A stretch of 42,577 bases of DNA from Chromatiaceae bacterium (GTDB lineage Bacteria; Pseudomonadota; Gammaproteobacteria; Chromatiales; Chromatiaceae). Both the position numbers and the translations under genes were made by a program. The notes beneath the pieces were generated by a model, which did no database searches, had not been told where the DNA came from, and worked only from the letters and a program-made list of their open reading frames with translations. Location of the stretch: positions 1 through 42,577 of the forward strand of contig JADZBU010000232.1 of the NCBI GenBank assembly GCA_020851955.1. The letters run 5' to 3'. Shown here in pieces: positions 21,714-29,961 of this stretch. How positions within the stretch are numbered: position 1 is the stretch's first letter; the number at the start of each line of letters is the position of its first letter.

Positions 21714-22907
21714 TTAAAGGCTCTGTTTAAACTGTCTCGCCTCGTCGATGATCTTGTCGATGCATCCAATGTGCCGATCGATATTGAAATTGGCTCGAAT
21801 ATGCGCCCGCGCGGCGTCACCCAATCTCCGGCAGAGTTCCTGATCATCAAGCAGCGTCCGCATGTAATGCGCCATGCCGTCAACATCCCGTTCCTCGACC
21901 AGATACCCAGTTTTACCGTGTATGACCGCATCGGGAATCCCGGCATGCCGAGTTGAAAGGACGGGTAGGCCAGCCGCACCCGCTTCCAGGATGGCCACCG
22001 GTGTGCCTTCCGCATCGCCATAGGTGGGTATCACCGAATGCTGGACAAAACAACACGCCTGAGAAAAGAGCGGGACGACCTCCTCATGGCGCAGTGCCCC
22101 CGGGAAAGAGACCTGCGATTCAATATTCCAGGTCCTGGCCAGGGTCTGGCAGACCTCCAGCAGTTCGCCATGCCCCCCCATCACTAGATTTGCATCAGGG
22201 TGGGTTGTTAGAACCTGCTTGAAGGCCATCAGGGTGAGGTAGGGGGCCTTGATGTCAGTGAATCTGCCGAGGGCGAGGAAGGTCTTCCGATAGTCCGAGC
22301 GGTTTTCATAGAAAGACACGCGAGGGCCGTAGGGGTTATAGACAATCTTTTCCGGATCGGCACCCATGCGTATCAACTTCTCGGTCATAAAGTGCGATAC
22401 GCTGAGCAGTTTAAAGGCGTAGTCAAACATGCCCAGATAACGATTCTTGTAGCCCTCGAGGAGGGGATCGCGGTGGGCATCGTGGCCATGGAAATGGACG
22501 ATAAGGGGGATTCCCAGATCACGGGCATGAGGAAAAATGGATGAACCATGAATGCCAAATTCAGCAAGAATGACGTCAACCTTATGGATCCTCATAAACG
22601 CTGCGATCGCATCCTGCCGGCCGGCATAGGTCTCTTCCCACAAAGTCACATAACGATGATAGAGCCAGTGCGGAAGTAGCTTTGCAAGCTTTTTCAGTAA
22701 AGGGCGTTGACCGTAGAAATAGCGAATCTGTTGGCCTTTGAACGTGAGCTTGGGGTAGTACTCGGTAAGTGCTACCTTATCGCCAGCCAGATACTCGACA
22801 TGGGCACGGATGAAGGAAGAGCTATGGAAATTATCGTCGCCTTGAATGATGCAGGTTGCCATATCAGTTCGATCCGTTGGTTCGCGATAGCGCCAACCGA
22901 ATATCAA
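21714..22907 (-). CDS. glycosyltransferase family 4 (colanic-acid WcaL-like)
   Basis: VDVILAEFGIHGSSIFPHARDLGIPLIVHFHGHDAHRD; LALGRFTDIKAPYLTLMAF; FVQHSVIPTYGDAEGTPVAILEAGAAGLPVLSTRHAGIPDAV. Actual start may be internal at MATCIIQGDDNFHSS. Confidence 0.92.
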   Translation of the reverse strand: MIFGWRYREPTDRTDMATCIIQGDDNFHSSSFIRAHVEYLAGDKVALTEYYPKLTFKGQQIRYFYGQRPLLKKLAKLLPHWLYHRYVTLWEETYAGRQDAIAAFMRIHKVDVILAEFGIHGSSIFPHARDLGIPLIVHFHGHDAHRDPLLEGYKNRYLGMFDYAFKLLSVSHFMTEKLIRMGADPEKIVYNPYGPRVSFYENRSDYRKTFLALGRFTDIKAPYLTLMAFKQVLTTHPDANLVMGGHGELLEVCQTLARTWNIESQVSFPGALRHEEVVPLFSQACCFVQHSVIPTYGDAEGTPVAILEAGAAGLPVLSTRHAGIPDAVIHGKTGYLVEERDVDGMAHYMRTLLDDQELCRRLGDAARAHIRANFNIDRHIGCIDKIIDEARQFKQSL

Positions 22908-24848
22908 TTAATTGGATTGTGGCTTGGTATAATTAGCTAACATCGGTCCTAAAACGCTTTTTGTTATTAAATTATTTGTAAGCATAATCGACCCTTCGCT
23001 TGACAGATGCCCGCTATCCCATGAACTAAGAGTAAAACCACTTTTACTCTTAATAACAGCCGGGCACAAGTCTTGTTTACAAATATTATCAATTATTGAA
23101 ATGAAGGTAGCGCCACCCTCGCTCGCTATCGAGGAAATTTCCTGGTCAATATCATGCAATTCGTGATAGCTTGAAATTCTTAGATTTGATTCATGGGTCA
23201 TGTCATTTCGTTTTTCAGCTAGATAGCGAGGTAACTCAGGTTTCCACTCAGGAGCATTGCCAAATATAATAATTTCTGATTCCGGAATAATTTTATGTAA
23301 TAAAGCGCAGGTGTCCTTTAGTTTGCCGATCTCTTCATTGTAAACAATCCAATGGGCGAATAATATAATATGTTTTGGGCGCAATAATTTGATTTTTTCA
23401 ATAATAAATTCATTTGTTTCCCCGCAGGGAGGGTTCCAGGGGACCATCACATCGGCAATGGGAGGGCAGGAGCCGGCAGTGTAATGAATTACATTACTAA
23501 AGCTGTTTCTCATGCCAAAAGAAAGAGTGGCTGCATAAGAGTCCCCCCATATGAAAATAGCGTCTTCTTGTGTCGACGGCATGCATTTATAATCGAATTC
23601 TAAAAATCGATGACCACCTTCGATAAAGCAATCCCAAATCTCAGCCATTTTTGATAGGTCTTGTTCTTTAAAATTGAGAATATATTGTTGATCTTCGGAA
23701 TATCGCTTCTCGAAACCTTTGTTGATGTGACCAAAGAAACCAGTCAGCCCAAAAAATACAGACCCCAATATCGCGAAAAGGAAAATCTTCCTTCTACTAA
23801 AAAGCCCTTTAACCCTAAATGGCGATTCGATGAAACGCCAGCTAAAGTAAGCTAACGCGAACGATAATAAGCAAAGCAAAAGGAGCAATCCCGTGCTCGA
23901 CTCGGTTGTGCTTGAATATTTATTGAAAGCAAAGATTGGTTGGTGGAATAAATATGCACTGTAGCTGAGCAGGCCAATAAATACTAGCCATTTGATTCCT
24001 AATAATCGGCCAACAAAGGTGTCTTGTGTTGAATATATGATTATTAAGGCCGTGCCGACGGTCGGGATTAAAGCATGAAAGCCGGGATAGAGAGTTGCCT
24101 TATCGAAAACAAAAATGGCGTAAACTAGCAGAGCTAAACCAACTATACCAAATGATTCGTTTAAGGCCCTATTTGATACTATCGATTCATGTGGTTTCGA
24201 TTTTTGAATAAAAAAAATCGCGATTAGCGCGCCGATAGCGAGTTCCCAACCACGCGTAGGGAGGAGGAAATAATTAGCTACGGGGTAATTATATGATCCA
24301 TATGCTGCCAAGGAAAAACTGACTATAGCCGTTAAGCCGATCGCAAAAAAAATCCAATGTTTATTCATCCTCCACATGAATAAGAATGATAAGGGGAACA
24401 GCAAATAATACTGTTCTTCAACCGCTAAGCTCCATGTATGTAAAAGGGGATTCAGTTCAACTGCAGTGGCGAAATATCCACTTTCTCTCCAAAAAAAGAT
24501 ATTGGATATAAAAAAAGCCACAGCGGCAAGACTGTCGGAGAATTTTATTAGTTCATGCGGCGGCAACCACCACCAGGCAAAGGGAAGGCAGCAAAATAAA
24601 ACGAAAAAAAGCGCAGGCAAAAGGCGGCGTGCTCTTCTCTCATAAAATCGTGCAAGGGAGAATCGCCCATTCTCCATGTCTTCGAGAATAATAGTCGTGA
24701 TAAGATAGCCACTAATAACAAAAAAAACATCGACGCCAACAAATCCACCTTCAAATATGTTAAGTCCACTGTGAAATAAAATGACAGGCACAACTGCAAC
24801 GGCTCGTAACCCATCAATTTCTTTTCTGTATTTCAATACCCTCTCCAA
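22908..24848 (-). CDS. acyltransferase 3 family with C-terminal SGNH domain (OafA-like)
   Basis: YRKEIDGLRAVAVVPVILFHSG, GGFVGVDVFFVISGYLITTIILEDMENGRFSLARFYERRARRLLPALF, LLHTWSLAVEEQYYLLFPL; C-terminal IFIWGDSYAATLSFGM (GDS) and WDSGHLSSEGS (DxxH). Confidence 0.95.
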   Translation of the reverse strand: MERVLKYRKEIDGLRAVAVVPVILFHSGLNIFEGGFVGVDVFFVISGYLITTIILEDMENGRFSLARFYERRARRLLPALFFVLFCCLPFAWWWLPPHELIKFSDSLAAVAFFISNIFFWRESGYFATAVELNPLLHTWSLAVEEQYYLLFPLSFLFMWRMNKHWIFFAIGLTAIVSFSLAAYGSYNYPVANYFLLPTRGWELAIGALIAIFFIQKSKPHESIVSNRALNESFGIVGLALLVYAIFVFDKATLYPGFHALIPTVGTALIIIYSTQDTFVGRLLGIKWLVFIGLLSYSAYLFHQPIFAFNKYSSTTESSTGLLLLLCLLSFALAYFSWRFIESPFRVKGLFSRRKIFLFAILGSVFFGLTGFFGHINKGFEKRYSEDQQYILNFKEQDLSKMAEIWDCFIEGGHRFLEFDYKCMPSTQEDAIFIWGDSYAATLSFGMRNSFSNVIHYTAGSCPPIADVMVPWNPPCGETNEFIIEKIKLLRPKHIILFAHWIVYNEEIGKLKDTCALLHKIIPESEIIIFGNAPEWKPELPRYLAEKRNDMTHESNLRISSYHELHDIDQEISSIASEGGATFISIIDNICKQDLCPAVIKSKSGFTLSSWDSGHLSSEGSIMLTNNLITKSVLGPMLANYTKPQSN

Positions 24849-24991
24849 TAGTTTTTCGAATTATTTTCAAGAGTGATGCTGTTAATTAAAATTGTTAAAG
24901 GGTGCATGGTGATGCTCAATAATTTCCGATTGGCTTGTTAAGTGAAAAAAGTACGTAACGACCCATTGATTTTCATTTATTAATATAATGG

Positions 24992-25993
24992 TCAGGTATT
25001 TCTGTGCTTCATGATGGCGCTTAATCGTCGCCTCACCTCTGCTTGGATTTTTTGCAAAATGAATTGAAGTTTGTCAGTACCATGCTGCGTTTTCCTATTA
25101 AACCGCTGAATACGCTTTTTCAAAGGGGAGATTGGTGGACTCGAATTTTCTGTAACCCCGCGAAAAAAACAGCAATAAGCCGCATCCGTCAGGCGGTCTG
25201 GCAATCGGTCGTCGCGGAAGATGGGCGCGGACACATATTTCTCCCAAAGCGCCTCGTCGGCATCGATTCGCAACACCTCCTCGATGACTGCTTCGAAATC
25301 CGGAAAACGCTGCACGTTGATAAAGCAATCGGGGTTGAAGTCTTCTTCAATGTAGGGATCCCCCCAATAGATCGGGATGCTTCCCTGCAAAAGCGGTTCG
25401 ATGATTTTCTCGGTGGCATAACCCGGATGGCTCTCGTTCTCAAAGGCGATCGTAAATTTGCAGCGAGCAAGGTACGCGGATTTGTCATCAATCCGACCAC
25501 CAAGGTTGTTCATCACCTTGCCACCGGAATCGACGGTTTTACGATGGTTAAGGAGTTGGAAGAATTCAATTCGGTGCCTTGCCCTATCGTTGCTATAGAT
25601 GAAATTACAGAACCGATCCACCCGCTGGCAAACGACGGAAAAATCCCGTTGCACCTGGGTGTGGCCGGGATCGTAGTAATGCCTCCAGAGCGGTGCCCGC
25701 CAGTGACGGTCATCCCAGATGCGCTCGTGGGTTAGCGCATAATCCGCCTCACGCCAGTCCGGTGCAATATTTTCGCCAGTAACAAAGATCCGCCGTGTCC
25801 GCGATGGGTAGCATAAGTGTTCACCATTGCCGATATCACCGTAGAAAAGGAAATCAGGCTTGGCATCCCACCGGAATTGAAAATGTCGTGCCAGCAGCCA
25901 AACGGGAAACCAGGAATACTCCGGCGGCGTCTCGTCCGAAAGTCCACGAAAGGTTGGTCGGCATATGTTGGCAGATATGATTGAAGGTTTCAT
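24992..25993 (-). CDS. alpha-(1,3)-fucosyltransferase family GT10
   Basis: FTIAFENESHPGYATEKIIEPLLQGSIPIYWGDPYIEEDFNPDCFINV matches the GT10 acceptor/donor motif; FNFIYSN segment; RBS AGGAG just before ATG. Confidence 0.9.
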   Translation of the reverse strand: MKPSIISANICRPTFRGLSDETPPEYSWFPVWLLARHFQFRWDAKPDFLFYGDIGNGEHLCYPSRTRRIFVTGENIAPDWREADYALTHERIWDDRHWRAPLWRHYYDPGHTQVQRDFSVVCQRVDRFCNFIYSNDRARHRIEFFQLLNHRKTVDSGGKVMNNLGGRIDDKSAYLARCKFTIAFENESHPGYATEKIIEPLLQGSIPIYWGDPYIEEDFNPDCFINVQRFPDFEAVIEEVLRIDADEALWEKYVSAPIFRDDRLPDRLTDAAYCCFFRGVTENSSPPISPLKKRIQRFNRKTQHGTDKLQFILQKIQAEVRRRLSAIMKHRNT

Positions 25994-26053
25994 GGCTCCT
26001 AACTGGTCGGTTGTCCCAACAGCCTAACCTTGATATTTTTGGAAGTTACATAG
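25761..26053. repeat. direct repeat copy 1: GT10 5' end plus upstream leader
   Basis: Aligns without gaps to 27291-27583 at a constant offset of 1530; about 16 mismatches over the first 280 positions by hand count. Confidence 0.95.
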
Positions 26054-26060
26054 CCATTTC

Positions 26061-26330
26061 CTATGCACAGTAAGACCCACTTGGAGAGACTAGTATTTGC
26101 CCTGGAAGACTATAGTGGACCCCCTGTCCAAAACAGGTTTCCCCCGAATTTAAGCTATCGCACCCACATTCATCGCAGCAGTTTGGCACTGTCTTAGCCG
26201 CGTCGGAGCAGCCGTTTAAGACGGCATCGCGGAACAGCGATTTAGAGAAATACTCTGTTTCTGTTACGCCGCAGGCGTTCTCAACTAGCTTGCGACATTC
26301 ACGCTTTGTCAACACGCGGTTCGCCAGCAT
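26061..26330 (-). CDS. small Cys-rich ORF, unknown
   Basis: 89 aa with 9 Cys (NCCDECGC cluster), 19 bp downstream of the 26350-27171 gene on the same strand; no obvious RBS; may be a fragment or non-coding. Confidence 0.3.
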   Translation of the reverse strand: MLANRVLTKRECRKLVENACGVTETEYFSKSLFRDAVLNGCSDAAKTVPNCCDECGCDSLNSGETCFGQGVHYSLPGQILVSPSGSYCA

Positions 26331-26349
26331 GGGGGTGTTGCACCTGATT

Positions 26350-27171
26350 CTAGTTTCCGCCCAGTAATCTTTTTAATGCCTTATCCATTTTTTCTTCCTC
26401 AGATCTAAATATATTTCTTCCCTTCAAGCCGTCTATATAAATATTAGGTAAATGATGAATTATATTATCTTCAAACTCTGAAATACATATCATCTTTTTT
26501 ATGCCGCCATACTCATATACATCTGTATTTACTTTGCATTTTACGCTGTATTTATCCATTCGGTTTATTTTGGCCCTAAATATACTACTACACTTATTAA
26601 GTATTCGCCTTTTTAAACTAGTATCATTGACTAATTGCAAGAAATTAAATTTCTTACCCACGCGCAATAACTGTTGTTTTGTTAATATAAAAGTAGCCTG
26701 ATGTAGGTTTGAAAAATGCGCAAATTTCTTCCCACCATATATTTCTATCGAATCGTAAATCCAATCAAAATCACAATGGTATCCTGGATAATACTTCCCG
26801 GTTTCATTTTCTTCGTATTGTATTAAACCAGAAATTCTGTTAGCTGGTAAAATTTTAGTGTATTCTAAATGTCTATCAATATGCTTTTCAACTATTAAAT
26901 GATCATTTTCACCATAAATAAAAATATCAAAATTTTTTCTATTATCCCATATAACCTTTCGGCAAGATAATGGTAAAAATTGGTAATCATCTAATTTGAT
27001 GATATTTAGTTGGTCTATGCCTTGAATTGTTAATGGGATATTGCTTTGCACAATTATAGTAACGCGGTACTTCACAAAGCTTTTTAATTCAGTGATTACC
27101 TGCTCCAAATAATTTAACTGTTCATCTCCATAATTAACCAATACTGACAATATTTTCTGTTCAATAATCAT
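26350..27171 (-). CDS. AT-rich gene, glycosyltransferase-like protein of unassigned family
   Basis: 273 aa uninterrupted frame in very AT-rich DNA: ILSVLVNYGDEQLNYLEQVITELKSFVKYRVTIIVQSN ... FDIFIYGENDHLIVEKHIDRHLEYTKIL (DxD-like region replaced by ENDH). Confidence 0.65.
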   Translation of the reverse strand: MIIEQKILSVLVNYGDEQLNYLEQVITELKSFVKYRVTIIVQSNIPLTIQGIDQLNIIKLDDYQFLPLSCRKVIWDNRKNFDIFIYGENDHLIVEKHIDRHLEYTKILPANRISGLIQYEENETGKYYPGYHCDFDWIYDSIEIYGGKKFAHFSNLHQATFILTKQQLLRVGKKFNFLQLVNDTSLKRRILNKCSSIFRAKINRMDKYSVKCKVNTDVYEYGGIKKMICISEFEDNIIHHLPNIYIDGLKGRNIFRSEEEKMDKALKRLLGGN

Positions 27172-27523
27172 TTTGGTAGTGCCCTTGACAGCAGGGGTAG
27201 CGCCTCAATCGGCAGGATGTATGGTTAGCGAAAGCCTTATTTACTAGCCAATTTGCCAAGATGCACCCTACGCATTGGGGCAATACCTCCGGGGCAATAT
27301 TTTCACCAGTAACAAAGATCCGCCGTGTCCGCGATTGGTAGCATAAGTGTTCACCATTGTCGATATCACCGTAGAAAAGGAAATCAGGCTTGGCACCCCA
27401 CCGAAATTTAAAATGTCGTGCCAGCAGCCAAACAGGAAACCAGGAATACTCCGGCGGCGTCACGTCTGAAAGTCCACGGAAGGTTGGTAGGCATAAGTTG
27501 GCAGATATGATTGAAGGTTTCAT
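27161..27523 (-). pseudogene. truncated GT10 5' duplicate (first ~78 aa) fused to an unrelated 42-aa tail
   Basis: MKPSIISANLCLPTFRGLSDVTPPEYSWFPVWLLARHFKFRWGAKPDFLFYGDIDNGEHLCYQSRTRRIFVTGENIAP is nearly identical to the start of 24992-25993; homology ends after GENIAP. Confidence 0.93.
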
Positions 27524-27583
27524 GGCTCCTAACTGGTCGGTTATCCCAACAGCCGCACCTTGATATTTTTAGAAATTATTTAG
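27291..27583. repeat. direct repeat copy 2: GT10 5' end plus upstream leader
   Basis: See copy 1 at 25761-26053. The breakpoint is flanked by a short direct repeat GGGGCAATA (27277-27285 and 27291-27299). Confidence 0.95.
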
Positions 27584-27716
27584 ACACTTGCGAATTAAAA
27601 TATGGCCCGCTGGAAGAGGTTATACTTGACTTTGGAATGCATCCTCGGAAATTTGGCGTCCCAATCATTCCCGAAATAATTCCCGTATAATAAATTATTT
27701 GGTATCAGCATTATTG

Positions 27717-28979
27717 TCAAGAGATCCCATCCATAAGTTTCCGTCGAATGAAACCAACCATTCTGTGTCCCCGGCGCAGGGCTCTCAGCAGGATCGGTAC
27801 CCGAGATGGACGTGGATCGCCACCGCCAAGGGCAGGATTTCTACGAGGTAAATGGATTCGGTACGGGATACGCATAGGCTTGATCTTGACATGCTGATTC
27901 GCCGCCTCATGGAGGAGTCCCGTCCATGCTCGTGCATTGGCTTCAATCGAGAATTCACACTCCACGCGGGCCCGCGCGGCGGCGGACAGCCGCACAAGCA
28001 GATCCGGCTGATCCCGAAGTTGTCGCACGGCCGCCACGAACCCCTCTTCGCGGTCCTCCACGATAAGACCTGTGACCCCATCCTCAACCAACTCAGGGAT
28101 GCCACTGCGCATGCGCAAACAGACTGGTACAACCCCAGCAGCCATTGCCTCAAGAACCGCGATGGGTAAGCCCTCGTAATCCGACAACAGCACTATGACA
28201 TCGGCCTCGAGGAGCCGATCCTGCATCTGCTCTGGGTCGATGCGGCCTACAAGCGTGACGGGTAACCCCACGCCTTCCCTCTTTAGTATGGCTTCAACAT
28301 GTTCACGGTCTGGGCCATCCCCATACAGTGCAGCTTCGGTTCCGGGCACATCACGTACCACTCGACAGAGCGCACGAGTGAGTTCTGAAATCCGCTTCTG
28401 CTCCTCCGCTAGGCGCCCAACAAAGGCCAATCTTAGCCGGTTGCTAGCCGGATAACGGGTTCGGGAAGGTATAGGCACCCCATAGGGAATCCTATGGACC
28501 TGACTTGTACTAGGCGTTTGAGTCAACACCTGCTGTTCCAATAGGCGTGAGACACAGACCAGGTGAGAGACCTGGTATTTGCGCGGTCCAAATACGAATT
28601 CGCTCTGGATTGCACGGTAGAACGGATCGTCCGAGTGTAAAATCCCAATGGTCGGAATGCCGGCTAATCGCGTCCAGCGCCCTGCGAAGTACCCGGCAAC
28701 CACCAAGTTTGGGACGAAGATATCCGGGGGATCCGCTACGAGTTGTTCTAGTACCCATTTAACACGCAGTTCTGATCGCTCATGCGCTGGAGTGACAGCA
28801 CACTCAATGCCCGCCGCGCGCAGTGCTTCCACCAAGGGCCCAGTTTCACCCCAGTGCAGCAGTACTAGACACCGAACTATTATGCCGCGTTCGCAGAGGG
28901 CAGGTAGGAGTCGCATCAACCAAGTTACGGGACCACCAACACTGTCGGGTTTGTCGTAGGCGCAGAAAGCTACCTTCAT
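27717..28979 (-). CDS. glycosyltransferase family 4
   Basis: MKVAFCAYDKPDSVGGPVTWLMRLLPALCERG; LAFVGRLAEEQKRISELTRAL; DVIVLLSDYEGLPIAVLEAMAAGVVPVCLRMRSGIPELVEDG. Confidence 0.94.
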   Translation of the reverse strand: MKVAFCAYDKPDSVGGPVTWLMRLLPALCERGIIVRCLVLLHWGETGPLVEALRAAGIECAVTPAHERSELRVKWVLEQLVADPPDIFVPNLVVAGYFAGRWTRLAGIPTIGILHSDDPFYRAIQSEFVFGPRKYQVSHLVCVSRLLEQQVLTQTPSTSQVHRIPYGVPIPSRTRYPASNRLRLAFVGRLAEEQKRISELTRALCRVVRDVPGTEAALYGDGPDREHVEAILKREGVGLPVTLVGRIDPEQMQDRLLEADVIVLLSDYEGLPIAVLEAMAAGVVPVCLRMRSGIPELVEDGVTGLIVEDREEGFVAAVRQLRDQPDLLVRLSAAARARVECEFSIEANARAWTGLLHEAANQHVKIKPMRIPYRIHLPRRNPALGGGDPRPSRVPILLRALRRGHRMVGFIRRKLMDGIS

Positions 28980-29142
28980 GTTTGGGAAACAACTAATCCT
29001 AATGGTGTTGTTGATATACAGGCCAGTTATGCACCCTGTGGGTGTGTCGCGACGGCTGCATGACAGTCAGGGCAGCCTACGCACCGGAAATCGGTTGTCA
29101 CTGCAATTACTTATTGGCCAGTTGTTCAATGCATACGGGATT

Positions 29143-29961
29143 TCACCGGCGGATCCGAGACCAATTAAGAAATCGCGATAAAAAAGACTTGCGGGGCAAG
29201 CTATGAATAGAATGAGGTAAGACTGTATCGAAAAGCCCCTTCTGAGATTGATAAATAATTAACTCATGATTTCTTTTTTCTGGCAACATGAGCGCGACTG
29301 AAAGTCCCGCAAACATGGAGCGTGGTGGAGCGGTATCAAATGCTTCATAGTGATAAACTCCGGGTACGAAATCTACCTCGACAAAGTGAACATAGGGACA
29401 AAGTTGCCAGTCAGCTGCGAGAATTCCTTCGCGACAAGGTGGGTGGAAGCTGTCATGGAAAACTATGTACAAGGGTCGAACCGGTTTGTACTGCAATACC
29501 CCATTAATATCACTTCGAACACCTTCTGTTGAATGGTCTCCATCGATCAGAATAAATCCAAGAGATTCGTTTTCGTTGCTGATTCTTTTTAAAAGAGCCG
29601 GTAATAGCTGCTTTGAATCACCAGTTAGGAACTCAACATTATCAAAGTGCTCGCTGAGGTTTTCCCTGCAATTCACTTCCGTATCTATTGAATATACTTT
29701 CTTTGAATTTTTTGAGATGATCTGAAGACTTCCACCTTTATATGTACCTATTTCAATTGCCACATCAGGATGGGCAATTTCGACAAGCGATGCGAAGGCA
29801 TACTTTTCGCATCTCGTCATTTGCCAGTGAAGGGGAAGGTCATCAAATAGGAATGTTGGTTCGTTGGGATTGGATTTAATCATTGCTGCGTTTCTTAATT
29901 CCGTGAAGGGTAATATAGAACGAAAGGGCAGATGTCGTCGTATGGTTTTTCTAGGGAGCAA
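29143..29961 (-). CDS. class I SAM-dependent methyltransferase (CmcI/cephalosporin hydroxylase-like fold)
   Basis: AIEIGTYKGGSLQIISKNSKKVYSIDTE, FILIDGDHSTEGVRSDINGVL, YIVFHDSFHPPCREGI. Start may be internal at MIKSNPNEP. Confidence 0.8.
   Translation of the reverse strand: MLPRKTIRRHLPFRSILPFTELRNAAMIKSNPNEPTFLFDDLPLHWQMTRCEKYAFASLVEIAHPDVAIEIGTYKGGSLQIISKNSKKVYSIDTEVNCRENLSEHFDNVEFLTGDSKQLLPALLKRISNENESLGFILIDGDHSTEGVRSDINGVLQYKPVRPLYIVFHDSFHPPCREGILAADWQLCPYVHFVEVDFVPGVYHYEAFDTAPPRSMFAGLSVALMLPEKRNHELIIYQSQKGLFDTVLPHSIHSLPRKSFLSRFLNWSRIRR

Noticed and set aside
26061-27171. Idea that the repeat-bounded segment is an IS element or composite transposon
   Set aside because: No transposase-like ORF, no terminal inverted repeats recognised; the flanking repeats are GT10 gene fragments.
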